This document shows positions 32,422-45,420 of a DNA stretch of 64,000 nucleotides, one piece after another. The stretch is from positions 3,740,458 to 3,804,457 of the forward strand of contig OZ024790.1 of the NCBI GenBank assembly GCA_964017065.1, written 5' to 3'. The notes beneath the pieces were generated by a model, which saw only the letters and a program-made list of their open reading frames with translations, searched no databases and was not told the origin of the DNA. The stretch comes from Haliclona indistincta. Lineage: Eukaryota > Porifera > Demospongiae > Haplosclerida > Chalinidae. The translations under genes were made by a program, and so were the position numbers. Positions within the stretch are counted from its first letter, which is position 1. Every line of letters begins with the position of its first letter.

Positions 32422-35057
32422 ATGACAAACCATCGAGCTTTCCTGAGCGCTTTGGTACTTGTGTCTACATTTAAATGCATCAAGGCAGCCCAGAATGACT
32501 GCAATACATCGACCACTGGATTAATACCTGGTATACAGAAGACTAGACTTATTCCCGATTTACGAGCCAATAATGCTACAGGTACTGTATCGTTACTGAT
32601 CTTAGATAAACGGTATAACTTGACTTCTGAATATTACTTTTCTGTTGTTTGACTGATCAGTGCTGAAGTCTTAATCAGGTTTGAGACTACATATTGTGAA
32701 GTGGTTTGAACCCAGCAATGATTCTGAAATAAATGCGCAGGTGTCTATTAACACTGGATTGGACTACTGGACTGTGAAAAAGTTTACTTCGAATAAGCAG
32801 AAGTAGTTCTCTAAAATACACTCGTAGTATCAGTTGCACTCGTTACCTTGCCTAGAAAAGCTTCGGTTATCCAGTCAGAGCAAAGAGAAAATCAAGCCTT
32901 GATGCGGACACAGCATGCAACATATACAATTAAACTGCATGCTATCCAGGGAACGACGGATCCGGTTGCCGTATTTGACGCATCCATCTACACTTCGAAT
33001 GCGGTATGAGTACTGATACACACATGTAGACTAACCGGCAATGTATAAAGTTAAAGGATCCGTCGGATAACTAAGCAGTCTGTATGTCAGCTCTAGTCGT
33101 GTTACAGAGTGCCCGCAAAGAAATTTTCTTAGCCATTAGTCCGCTAACTTGCCGCTCGTTCCTTCAACGCATCTCGTAAGGACTAAGTATAGTACTTTCT
33201 CTGACTGGATGACCAAAGCTTTGTTCAGCCAAGGTAACGCATGCAATACTACGAGTGTTTTAGATAACTATTTCTGCTTATTCGCAGTAAATTTTATATT
33301 TTTCACAGTCCCAGCTAGTCCAGTGTTTACAAGAAAATAAAAAGATTTCTATCGAAATCAAAAGGATGTAGGGTTGTGTAATCTACCACTGGTCCACAAT
33401 ATAAACTAACAAGGAACAAGCATGGAATGGTAACACAATTGACTTGCTAACAGACCATAGATCCCTACATCAGTGGCTGCTTTGGCTGACTATAGCTACA
33501 TGTAGTTCTGCTAGATGCTGTTGATTGACACCTGACGTGCATTCTTATGTACAGCCACTGATGTAGGGATCTATGGTCTGTTAGCAAGTCAATCGTGTTA
33601 CCATTCCATGCTTGTTCCTTGTTAGTTTACATTGTGGACCAGTGGTAGATTACACAACCCTACATCCTTTTGATTTCGATAGAAATCTTTTTATTTTCTT
33701 GTTTGTGTCCTTTTTTCTTATTCAGTGATGTGCAGTTCAATATCATGCATGTACTGAGCCGTCTTTGTTTCCACCATTGGATTAGTTTTCCTGTTATTGA
33801 TGGCTTTTCTTTATTAAAAATTTTAAACTTGTAGCTAAAAAATAATTGTTATGCTGTATATCAGGTCGCCTACGCATAGTGCATGCATGCAGGCAAGGCA
33901 TGCATTCGAGCCCCGCCCACACTTGTTTGTAGACCATACGGCGGTTATAATGATCTGGCGAGCGCAGAATGTTGATTCTACACGAGCTTACAGTTCTTCG
34001 ACGACTCCAGACAAATATGTGTTCTCCGTGTTCCATACGGCGCGGCTATACTCAAGCTAGTGCTCGGTCACGTGCGCTAGCCAATGCTTGGTCACGTGCG
34101 TATTGCGCAATCACAATAATGGCGTCTAACACTTAGCTGACAATCATGGATCACGATCGAGAACTCGCGGAATGTATATCGCCGTTTCGCTAAAAACAAA
34201 GTTCAAAAGGCACCTGCCAGGAGAATTTCACGACTGTTCGTGGGTGTTTTGGTCTCGGCACTGCTAGTGTAAAGGTGCTAGGCGAGTGGAAAGAAAGAAA
34301 GAAAACGAAGATGACGAAACTCGATTTTCACCGTTTCCAGGTTCGTCACTTTAGTAACAATTTCGAGCCATCTCCTTGCTACTGTAAGATGGGGCAGCGC
34401 CAGAGAGCAGATCTAAGTGTTTATGGACGTATAAAATTCATCACCAGGTGAAATATCAGCGTTTGAACGCTAATACATTGTATGTATCCGCCATCTTGTT
34501 TTTCCGTTCAACCCTACATAGGGAGTCACTACCGTGCCTCCCTAATAGACACCCGTAAAATGCGAACATGCAAACGTTTTGTTACTTAGGCTGGGTCCCG
34601 AAGAAAGTACGTGTACAATCATGTACCTTGTAAAATTAAGGGGCCGTGACAATATACACTACTTATTAAATAGTACGTCATTTTTCACCAATCGGATTGC
34701 TCTATTCGAGGGCATTAAAGTAGTGATATACCGATCAGGAGGTGTTTAAGCGATTTAAAGCCCGCAGGCGTAGCCCAAGGGCTTTAAATGCTTAAACACT
34801 GACAGTGAGGTATATTAGGGAGGCACGGTAGTGACACCCTATGTAGGGATGAACGAGAAAAGAAGATGGCGGCTACATACAATGTATTAGCGTTCAAACG
34901 CTGATATTTCGCCTGGTGATGAATTGTATACGTCCAAAGACACTTAGATCTGCTCTCTGGCGTTGCCCCATCTTACAGTAGCAAGGAGATTGCTCGAAAT
35001 TGTTACTAAAGTGACGAACCTGGAAACGGTGAAAATCGACTTTCGTCATCTTCGTTT

Positions 35058-35156
<99 letters not shown>

Positions 35157-38100
35157 CTTCAACTCGCCTAGCGCCTTTACGCGAGCAGTGTCGAGACCAA
35201 AACACCCACGAACAGTCGTGAAATTCTCCTGGCACTGTGCCTTTTGAACTTAGTTTTTAGCGAAACGACGATATACATTTGACGAGCTCACGATCACGAA
35301 CAGTTGGCAGCTAAGTGTTTGACGCCATTATTGTGATTACGTAATATGCGCGTGACCAAACACACTTGTAGAGTATCGCCGTATGGAGAGCGCATATTGG
35401 CGTTTGGAGTCTTCGAAGAACAACTCACAGAGTAAGCTCGTGTAGTATCACCGTTCTGCTGCTTGCCAGATAGTATCACAGCCATACAGAAAATTCTAAA
35501 CCAGAGTGTGCGGGGCTCGTATGCTATACATCCAGGCTTCAGCATGCATGAATGCATGAGCTAGTTTCAGTATTTAGGAGCTACAAGTTAAAAAGCGATT
35601 ATCAAGAAAAGCAAACCAAACCAATGATGGAAACAAAGAAGAGATAGTACATTATCTTGCCGAATTCGAACTGCACCAAAAATTTGAAACTCACTGTAAA
35701 AGAAAAAAGGACACAAACAAGGAAATAAAAAGATTTCTAACGAAATCAAAAGGATGTACGGATAAAGAAATCTGCTACTGGTCAGTCCACAATGTAAACC
35801 AACAAGGAGCAAGCATGGAATGGTAACACGATTGACTTGCTAACAGACCCCTACATCAGTGGCTGACTATACAGCAGTTCTGCTAGTTGCTATTGACTGA
35901 CACGTGACATGCATTGAATTGAATTTAGCTTGTGACAAAATAATTATAGTATAGTCAAAATGTTATGTACAGCCACTGATGTAGGGATCTATGGTCTGTT
36001 AGCAAGTCAATCGTGTTGCCATTCTATGCTTGCTCCTTGTTGGTTTACATTTGGACCAGTAGCAGATTTCTTTATCCTACATCCTTTTGATTTTGTTTGA
36101 AATCTTTTTTTTTGTTGTAACTACTTTAAACCATAGTGTGCTGCTTGCCTAACGTCTAGCTGGCTACCTTGCGTCGCAGGAAGACTGCAGAGCAGCCCGA
36201 GCGCCGTTTGTTTGTGTATTCTCGACCGCGGCGGCCATCTTGAAACGCGTGCGGGCTGTACACGATTTATAGCCCTCATTAACTGTCGTTACATCAAAGA
36301 GAATTATTCATACTATGTAGGTTATATCCCGCGGGAAAGGCCGCTTCCGAGACTTTGAGAGCGCTAGCCCTTTCCCGAGGGATATAACGGGTCGTACGTC
36401 CCGTCAACATGTGATATAACTTACTTGTACCATGCTAAAGACTGTTCTGATCCTGGGCACGTGACGCGGAGGGAAATACGACCCGTTATATCCCTCAAAT
36501 AGCGCAATCTGATTGGTCAGAATAGTCTTAGTAAGGTATAATGTAGGTTATTGACCGCGCGTAGATAGCAACAGACCGTTGCGTCTTTGCGAGTTTGAAA
36601 AATTCTCGATGTTAATGCGCTCACAGTGATGAACTACCGTATAGCGAGAAATTTTGGCGGTCAAAATTTTGGCTGATTTGCTAAGTACAGATTTTGGCGG
36701 TTAATATTTTGGCGGATTGATGCCAAGGCGGATATACACGCCCATGTATATCCGATTTTGGCGGTTAAAATTTTGGATTTTCGAGAGCAATCCGCCAAAA
36801 CCGCCAAAATTTTGACCACCAAAATTTCTCGCTATACGGTATGTCATTTATTGCTCTATATACACAACTCGGGAATTAACTGACATTAATGACCTCGGAA
36901 AAAAGTCGGTTGCCCTCGTACAGTCTCGGGCAACCGACTCTCCGGCGGTCATTAATGTCGATCGATTAATGACCTCGCGTGAGGGCAATAACTAATACAA
37001 CTGTAATACGATAGCCAATGTATGAATCAAATCTTGCTTTGTTTTAGAGTTCAGATCACAGGTTGGTGGTCACTTTGTCGCACTGTGGTCACTGTTTAGT
37101 GCGACCCAGATACTTGAGAACGGTCTGTGGTGTCAGGTTATTAATGCAAGCAATGCTGGCATGGGCAGCAACATTGGAGACATGTTCTACCCTACTGGAG
37201 ATGGACCTGATGGCTTCGCTGTAGTCCCAACCAGTGACACTAACAATAGTGTGCCTTACCAGCAACTGAAATGTACTAACCAAATTGGAGTAGTAGTGCT
37301 GGTAGATGGTAACGTGACCAACAACCAGGGGATTGTGAAATGCAACACTACTATCTTTAACCTGAACAGGATTGACAACTACTGGGTAGTGTATCATCAC
37401 AATGTGTTCGATAACTATTGTAAGTCATAATGAAGCATTATTTATTAATAAATTGATTGCTTATTATATTATAGCTGGTCCCATAGTGGAGCCCAAAATG
37501 ACACTCTCCATACTCTCATCAAGAGATGCTTATCCCAACATTACCTTCTCATTGTCTTTCACTGTCTCATTTGGTCCTCCATCAAACATTTCATGTACTG
37601 ATGACAGCAGGGAATTTTTTAAAACAAAAGATCCACACCCAAAATTAACTCGTGAGGTGATCAGGTCACGTTATATCGGTCCTGAAAAACCAGACATGAC
37701 TCTTGTCACAGTTAGACCAGACCCTCAACCAAGATCAGGAGGAACATACAACTGCACTGTGATTGTTGAGGGACGTACTAATATCGATAGTGGTACATAT
37801 GACTTTGTCATAATGGGTTCAGGATCCTCTACTGTCACAATCACTGGTAAGTCTTATAAGTGATAATAATTATTAATTTAACCGGATCACTCTTTTCTCT
37901 CATCAGTCGCAGGTACTCCCACTGCTCTCACTGTGACCAGGACTGCTGTCACTAATGTTAGTGTCTCCTGGACTGCCCCATCATCAGGACCAGCACTAGG
38001 TGGTTATGAGGTGTTCTACCAAACAGCAGCTGGGAGCAATGGTTCTAGCACTACTACCACCACTGAGTTGACACTGACTGGACTGATGTTGGGACAGACA

Positions 38101-41100
38101 TACTCCATCTTTGTAGTAGCATTTGGACCAGAGGGAGCTCCAGTGCTGCCCAGTGCTCGCAGTAACACAGAAAACATTACATTGAGTGAGTCAGTATAAT
38201 AATTTTTATGTCAATTTACTAATCTTCAGGCTTTGTATTTACAGTAGTGACCAGTAGTAGTGCAGTGGGGGTAGGACAGGATCACTTGTATCTTTTTAGA
38301 TATCTTTTTAATTTTCATTTTTTAGTGTTTTAGGATTTAGTAGTTTTAATGGTTAATAAAAATTAAAGTTTAGGGTTTTTACATTTACAAGTTGTATATT
38401 GACACATTTTTTACATGTAGTTGTCTGTGAATCTGAGAACACTACAACAGAACAGTTTGGTACCTACAGTTGGCCAGCAACACCAGTAGGAGACACTGTT
38501 ACACTGCCTTGTGTATTCAGACCAGGTTATAATGCCAGTCGATCCTGTACACAAGGAGGATCATGGATTGCTGTTGATGTTACTGACTGCAGAATCAGTG
38601 AGTAACTATTATTGCTTCGGCATTACTAAAATATTTCATACTTTGTTCATGCAGTTAATCAACCTGTAATGAACTTCACATTTTACATGAGGTTTTCGTC
38701 AAATTTGAGTGATATCCTGGCAGGCCAGAACATACAAGGAGCTCTTCGTAACATTGAGAATCTGGTATGTATTACATAAATGAATTTATAATGAGTTCGA
38801 TTCTCTTTGCGTTAATGTGTACAGGTTTTACAGCATGTCAATGTAACAACATTCAATTGTGAAAATGTAGCAAGGTATAGTTAAATTTGAGATTATTATT
38901 ACATTGACTGATTATCTTGCTAGTCGAGCAGTTGATACAGCAAGCGGTAGAGACAGAGTGGCTTGTACTATAGTTGGACCAAACAATCCTCAGGACCAGT
39001 CACTATCTCCTGACAGCTTCTTCAACCAGATCATTACTGTATTAAGAGCCAACAACTTCTCTTCTCCAAGAACAGAGATAAGATCAGGTCTATGATTTTT
39101 ACACATCGTTTGGCTTATATTTACTAAATTTATTTGCAGGATTCGGATATTGTAATTATGAGCCCACTGATGAAGGGACTAGAGGATTGTTCGATTGGAA
39201 TGAGATTGAGGTGAACACTACAGCCAGCACTAGCTGCCAACATGGACCAACTAAAGAGATGCCAACTAGACGATGTGTGTCTAGACTCAATTGGGCAACT
39301 GCTTCTGTTAGTCAGTGTAGAACAGTAGTCAGTACACAGTTCAGCAGCATTCAACAGGTGAGCTCAGATATATGGTGGCTTATAATGGCATGCTATGAAG
39401 AAAATTTGATATAGGTGGATGTCAGTGTTGAAAATGTGAATTCAGTCATCAATAATGTCACAAGTATTGTATCATCAGCAACTGAAACATCAGATCAGAA
39501 CAGAGATAATCTGGAAATAGTAGCAGATGTACTCACACAATCAGTGAAAGTAATTCAGACTGAAAATGTGTCACTTGAAGTAGCCAGTCAAGTTAGTAGC
39601 CAGTCATTGTAGCAAATACTATTATTAACTGGCATCTCATCTCATAGGCTACATCTGATGCAGTGGAAATACTGGACAATGTAGAGGATTGGCCAACGGA
39701 AGTTGTTCAAGAACAGAGTAACATGTGAGTGTCATGTGTGTCTAGATGACTATGAAACATCACATTCTTCAGGATTGTACAAGCATTTGATAATATTGTT
39801 GATGCTTTGATTGAATCAGACAACTTTACTAATATTTCTGTTGTTGAACAAGACTTGGCTTTGAGAGGAGAACGAGTGAGCAATAACAATGATACTCTGA
39901 TGAACTAACACATGCTCAATATTGTCACAGATCAATAGAGAAGATTTTAAAGGTCAAACTCTCTCAGTAGGACAATCATCAGGTCTGTGTCACAATACTT
40001 TCGTGACAACTTCAATAATTTATATGGTTCGATCCCATTGATAGATTCTCGAAAACTGGAATTATCAACATCTGATACTGAGACATCAGATGAGCTTCCT
40101 CTGAGCTTGAATGCTGCACTTTCTCTACCACAGGAAATCAATAGCAGCATTCAAAATGAGAGAAGTGCTCTGTCAATAGCATTTACAGTATACAACTCAC
40201 CGGCACTATTCCCTGTGAGAAACACATCACTGGATACCACTGCATCTAGTACTGTTGTCGGCAGTCAGGTAGTCTCAGTGCAAGTTAGTGGTATTGCTGA
40301 TGGAACAAGACTTTCTAATCCTGTAACATTTCAACTACGCTTAACAAATTCATCCACTACTGGAATGAATGAGTTCATTGCTAGTAGACGATGCGTATTC
40401 TGGGACTTCAAAGCAGCAAGTAAGTTTCCAATCTTATAAATCACACAAAGTGAATAATGGTTGTTAGATGGTAATGGTGACTGGAATACTGGCGGCTGCA
40501 ATCTGACATCCTTCAATCGATCAACCAATGTAGCAAGTTGTGAGTGTGATCACCTCACAAACTTTGCCTGCCTTGTGGTAAACAAGTTCTTAATATTATT
40601 ACACTAGCACTGCTATCTTACTTCACAAATATTCAATTGTAGGACATTTCTGTTCGACTGCCAGGTGGTAATGAAACTTTTACAGTACTACCATATGAAT
40701 ACATATTGGCACTTGATGTTACAACATACGTTGGAGTTCTGTTCTCTTTAATAGGATTGTTCATCATGCTATTAACTTACCTGGCGTTTAGGTAACAATG
40801 TACGAATGATCGATCACATGAACTTAACTGTTCTCTTCAGGACCTTTCGACAACGAGATGTCACTAAGCTTCATGTGCAGCTAGCAGTGTCAATGTTGCT
40901 CATGTTGATAGTGTTTGTGGCTGGTATTGGTCGTACTGAGAACAGAGCTGGTTGTATCACTGTGGGTGTGCTCTTCCACTACCTCATCCTGGTGGCCTGG
41001 ACGTGGATGGGTGCTGAAGCTGTACTTCTCTTTCAAAAGCTGGTGATTGTCTTCAAGAAGGCAACAACCCTTTATATGGTGATTGTTTCAATTATCTGTT

Positions 41101-42009
41101 GGGGTAAGTAAGAATGAATAATAATTCTGAGATGTTTGATTGTATTGCAGCTTGTCCTCTGCTACCAGTGGTAGTATCTGTGAGTATCAATCCTGACTAC
41201 TACATCACACAATCTAACACAACTAGAGGATTGTGAGTTTTGCATAAACCTCACTTATTTTAAATCACTACTCTATCTTGTGCAGTTGTTTCATCAGTGA
41301 TATTGGTGTGTTCTTTGGAGCATTTCTTGCTCCAATTCTTCTCATCATTCTCTTCAATGCCTGTATCTTCGTTGCATCAAGCTATGTAGTGATTAGGTTA
41401 AAAGTCAGCCAACAAAAGAGCAAATTAGTACGTAAAGGCAGTCAGAAACAACCAAAATTATTTCACATTTCATTCAAAGATACTTGCAAGCTCCTTGCAT
41501 TGCTAGCTGGATTCATGTTTCTACTCGGGCTCTCATGGATTATTCTACTGTTTACAGTAGTTGGAGCTGATACGAACATCTATGCCGCCTTTGCCATTCA
41601 ATGGTTGTTTGTGTTCTTCAATTCTCTCCAGGGCTTCTTCATCTTTGTGTTCTTTGTAGCACTTAATCGTGATGCTCGTAACTTGTGGTATAATTTCTTG
41701 TGTTTCAAAACCAAGAAACATGCTTATTCAACAAGAATCAAGCACTCTTCGATGTCTAGTAACACTGCCAGTACAAAAGTGTCCACTCAAGAAAATATTT
41801 CTTCTGATACTATGAAAGCAGCAGTTAAGCACAATGAAGAAGATAATTTTGTCTCTACTATAAAAGAAACGGATATTGATGATGCTCCTGACTTGATGGT
41901 TGATCCCATTATCCATGAAGATGATGAACATGAAGATGATACTATAGTGAAAACTCTCTCGATGTGTACGATCCATGATATTGAAAAAGTCGAGATGGTC
42001 TTTAACTGA
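32422..42009 (+). CDS. Gene E: intact long adhesion GPCR, Ig-Ig-FN3-HRM-GAIN-GPS-7TM
   Basis: Exons 32422-32581, 37048-37419, 37475-37846, 37907-38185, 38421-38597, 38655-38764, 38825-38874, 38924-39087, 39140-39357, 39415-39591, 39648-39724, 39773-39875, 39931-39982, 40045-40419, 40468-40577, 40643-40791, 40841-41103, 41151-41232 and 41286-42009. Their sum is 4,014 nt (1,337 residues) with every phase matching. Residues 1-23 look like a signal peptide; Ig-like 54-301, FN3 302-394, HRM 395-453, GAIN 454-895, GPS 896-932 (CECDHL|TNFACLV), 7TM to about 1200, then an acidic tail. All cysteines and the cleavage triad are present. It is the best full-length model in the window and the reference for lesions in D. 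Intron 1 (4.5 kb) carries the same nested transposons as D. Ligand unknown. Confidence 0.92.
32780..33325. repeat. Foldback repeat in intron 1 of E
   Basis: Counterpart of 17545-17925. The left arm retains GCTTCGGTTATCCAGTCAGA, which pairs with TCTGACTGGATGACCAAAGC near 33200. That part is missing in D. Confidence 0.6.
33331..34547 (-). mobile_element. Composite foldback element, inverted copy (E intron 1)
   Basis: Near-identical to 17929-19151, with palindrome 33331-33700 and body ending CCTCCCTAATA. Same position in the duplicated gene, so it was inserted before the duplication. Confidence 0.75.
34811..36115 (+). mobile_element. Composite foldback element, forward copy (E intron 1)
   Basis: Counterpart of 19417-20634. 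The internal CTTT microsatellite is expanded to about 105 bp here. The right terminus is slightly decayed (TTTTTTTTTGTTG). Confidence 0.75.
35054..35158 (+). repeat. (CTTT)n / (CT)n microsatellite
   Basis: CTTT units interrupted by a CT run, against roughly 30 bp at 19659-19690 in the D copy. The lysine-rich minus-strand frame over it is an artefact of the repeat. Confidence 0.9.
36318..36545. repeat. GTTATATCC-family foldback copy (E)
   Basis: Matches 20840-21110 but lacks its first part. Confidence 0.7.
36636..36840. mobile_element. 205-bp palindromic MITE (E copy)
   Basis: Twin of 21197-21401 with a few substitutions; both ends intact. Confidence 0.75.
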
Positions 42010-42056
42010 TGTTAGTCCTAATGAGAATGAAGAGACAATTGAGAAACAGTGTTCTT

Positions 42057-42062
42057 AATAAA
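42057..42062 (+). terminator. Putative poly(A) signal of gene E
   Basis: AATAAA lies 48 bp after the stop codon of gene E. Cleavage site not determinable. Confidence 0.5.
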
Positions 42063-42342
42063 ATTGTACGCTTGTCTAATGTAGCAGAGGCTGAGTGGAA
42101 CAATTTGTTTTGACAATTAACCAGACTTAACCAGATGCATGTTCACAACAGTAGTACACACAACATTGAATATTCAATCCTCTTTTTCACACTGCATAAA
42201 AATTGTAGCACTTCCGCCTATTTATAAGTACCGCTTGCGTCCCTAATAGTCTGCACGTGCTTAGAAAAACTTAAGAACGAAAAATTGCGACAAAAAAAAG
42301 AAAAACAAAGCTACGTCCCCGTTACAAGACCCTCCTGTCTCG
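42063..42342. other. Intergenic E-F
   Basis: No coding exon seen. The last 100 bp resemble the 5' region of gene G (GCACGTGCTTA followed by a similar signal-peptide exon), so a promoter for F is likely here. Confidence 0.4.
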
Positions 42343-45300
42343 ATGCTGTTGCTTGTTGTGTTCGCGGTAGCGAGTTATACCGCACGTCTTTCCATAGCAA
42401 ATGCATGGCTGCACTCAGTCTATTCCAAGCAGCTTAGTGACTGGTAAAGACAAAACTGCTGCCAGGTTGGAGGTCACTTTGTCTCACTGTGGTCACGTTT
42501 AGTGCCACCCAGATTCAACAGCAAGGTTTGTGGTGTCAGGTTAATAGTGCAAGCAATGCTGGTATGGGCAGCAACATTGGATACATGTTCTACCCTACTG
42601 GAGATGGACCTGATGGCTTCACTGTAGTCCCCACCAGTGACATTAACGACAGTGTGCCTTACCAGCAACTGAAATGTATTAACCAAAATTGGAGAAGTAG
42701 TGGATAGTAATGTGATTAACAACCAGGGCATTGTGAAGTGCAACACTACTATTCCTAACCTGGACAGGATTGACAACTACTGGGTGGTATATTCAGATGC
42801 TGTTTACAATAGTTATCGTAAGTTGATTCAATTAAAAAGCTCAGAATCTTGTAAACCGTCATTGTGTAGCTGGTCCCACAGTAGACTCCATCATGTCACT
42901 CTCCATACTTTCATCAAGAGATGCTGATCCTAATATTACAATCATATTGTCTTTCAATGTCTCATACGGACCGCCATCAAGAATTAGATGTACTCATAAT
43001 AGCAAGCAGATATTATTTTAATTCAAGAGATCAAATAACTCGTGAAGTGATCAGGTCACATTATATTGATAGTGCTCAACCTGATATTACTCATGTTATG
43101 GTTCAACTGGATAGTCAACCAAAAGTGGTGGGAGTGTACACTTGTACTGTTATAGTTGAGAGTCGTGTTAATATTGCTAGTGGTATTTATGATTTCGATC
43201 CAAGGGGCAATCCAGGATCCTCTACTGTCACAGTAACTGGTTAGTAATTATAAGTGATTAAAATCACTCCTTCTCTCTCCCATCAGTTGCAGGTACTCCC
43301 ACTGATGTCACTGTGTGTAGGACTGCTGCCACAAGCACTATGGTATCCTGGACTGCCCCATCAACAGGACCATCGCTAGGTGGCTATGAGGTGTTCTACC
43401 TGACAGCAGCTGGGAGCAATGGTTCTAGCACTACTACCACCACTGAGCTGACACTGACTGGACTGATGTTGGGACAGACATATTCCATCTTTGTAGTAGC
43501 ATTTGGACCAGAGGGAGCTCCTGTGCTGCCCAGTGCTCACAGCAATACAGAAAGTATTACACTGAGTATGTTTAAATTAGTAATGAATGTGGCATGTGTA
43601 GGTGCTCTAAATACCTCCTTAGCTATACAGCCTACCGGAGTCACACTTATCCCTGCAACTTTTATTGAGGTAACCATGTCTGTTGTGGTGTCATGGACCG
43701 CTCCACACTTCGTTACTCCTGAAACTTATTCAGTTTCATTTATCTGTTTGCGACTGTGTGACAATGCTCTATTAATCTCATTCACTCAAGTGGTACCAAA
43801 TGGACTAACTAGCCATTATTTCACTTCAATAATACTTAATCCTGGTCACACTTGTACTGTGAGAGTGACAGCTGTGCTTAGTAGTATCAGCAGTGAGTCA
43901 GATGAAGTTACTACTAAAACCATCATTGAAGGTTTGTAAGCATAACTGCCTGTTGGTATAGCACAATAGTTCATTACAGCCCGTCACTCTCTCTAGCTCC
44001 TACTGGTGCTCCTGGAACACTCATTAACACATCAGTGGAGAGCAGGTCACTCACTGTAGTGTGGGGGTCAGTACCCTGCCCTGACCAGAGAGGACCCATC
44101 ACTGGATACAGACTGCGCTACAGCAATGGCACCTCCATTGTGAACACTACAGGAGAGGGAGCAGACAGCATGTGTTGACTGGACTGACTCCATTCACCAG
44201 CTACTCTGTGCAAGTGGCAGCAGTCAATGCTGGAGGGACTGGACCATACAGTGATCCAGCACTCACTGTGGAGACACTGCAGGATGGTGAGTGATGTGGA
44301 CTACACTTAGTACATAGTCACTGTGTGTGTTCCTGTACAGTTCCTGGTCCAGTGTCTGATCTGTCAGCCACTCCAGGAGTGGTACAGCTCACCATCTCAT
44401 GGAGTCCTCCCTCAGAGCCCAATGGACGTATTACTATGTACCAGATTAGCTACAGCACAGGAGTAGAATTCAACACATCAGCCACACAGCACACACTGAG
44501 GGACCTCCCTCCCAACACTGTTGTTGTATTCAGTGTCAGAGCATACACCATCATAGGACCAGGAGAGAATGTGACAGATCAAGCATCTACTACTAGTGTC
44601 CGTAAGTAAACGGTATGAAACTTTACTACACCAACTCATATCTCGATACAGCTCGTGTTACTGGAGTGAGAGTAGAGGCACTGAACAGCACAGCAGTTAA
44701 TGTATCATGGACTCCAGTAAAATTACTAGAAGCAGAGTACCACTATACAGTACACTACACTTCAGTGTGCTGTTCCTTCAATGTTAACTACTCAGTGGAT
44801 GCCTCATTTGCAGTAGTAGTGTTGACATCAGGAATGCAAGGAACAATGCAGTATAAGTTCAGTGTCACAATAGCATTGACTGTGAATGAAACAACTTATA
44901 GTGGACGTGAGTGACTCACTATACGTAACTGATGAGATAAATGAGCCATTTTGTTACTCTTCAGAAGCTTCCACAACATCACTTTTATTTGTCTCCTCAA
45001 CTTCGTCTAATACTGGTGTATTAGTAGCATTGATAGTAATTGGAGTGATATTAGTAGTATCACTAATTGGTAATACTATAAGTACTTTGTACATTGCTGT
45101 GGTATTGAAAAGACGGTACACTTCTACAAGGTACGTAAAGGCTTAATATAACATGATTATTGAATTAAATGGTATATTCAGTCCAAACACTTCACTGGCC
45201 GAAGAACAAATGGATAAATTTCCTAAACCCACAAGGTTAGATTGTAAATACTATTACATATCAACAATGGAAAGGATGTTTATTGTTGTTACAATTAATT

Positions 45301-45420
45301 GTTCTCGATAGTGATGACATCAAGATGGCTGACTGTACAGCATATGGTACACAGCAACCACAGCAGCAGCAGAACAGCAGTGATGATACATCAGTGTATG
45401 AGCACATATCAACAATATAA
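42343..45420 (+). pseudogene. Gene F: Ig/FN3 single-pass receptor, frame-damaged chimera
   Basis: A signal-peptide-like start (MLLLVVFAVASYTARLSIA, ATG 42343) resembles that of G. Ig exons about 42463-42820 and 42870-43242 resemble D/E. FN3 exons follow at 43287-43565, 43602-43931, 43997-44286, 44341-44601 and 44652-44906, then TM 44965-45130 and cytoplasmic exons 45182-45235 and 45312-45420. Lesions: a lost T near 42498 with a stop at 42625, an extra A near 42687, a frame break near 43010, and a 290-nt (not 3n) FN3 exon with TGA in place of LTGL near 44162. The join between signal exon and first Ig exon also lacks a usable intron. TM and tail are intact. Tail tyrosines are AYGTQ and SVYEHI. 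Likely a pseudogene unless damaged phase 1-1 exons are skipped. Confidence 0.68.

Noticed and set aside
34894..35247. Lys/Glu-rich minus-strand frame and Phe/Leu/Ser plus-strand frame
   Set aside because: Microsatellite CTTT inside the composite foldback element.
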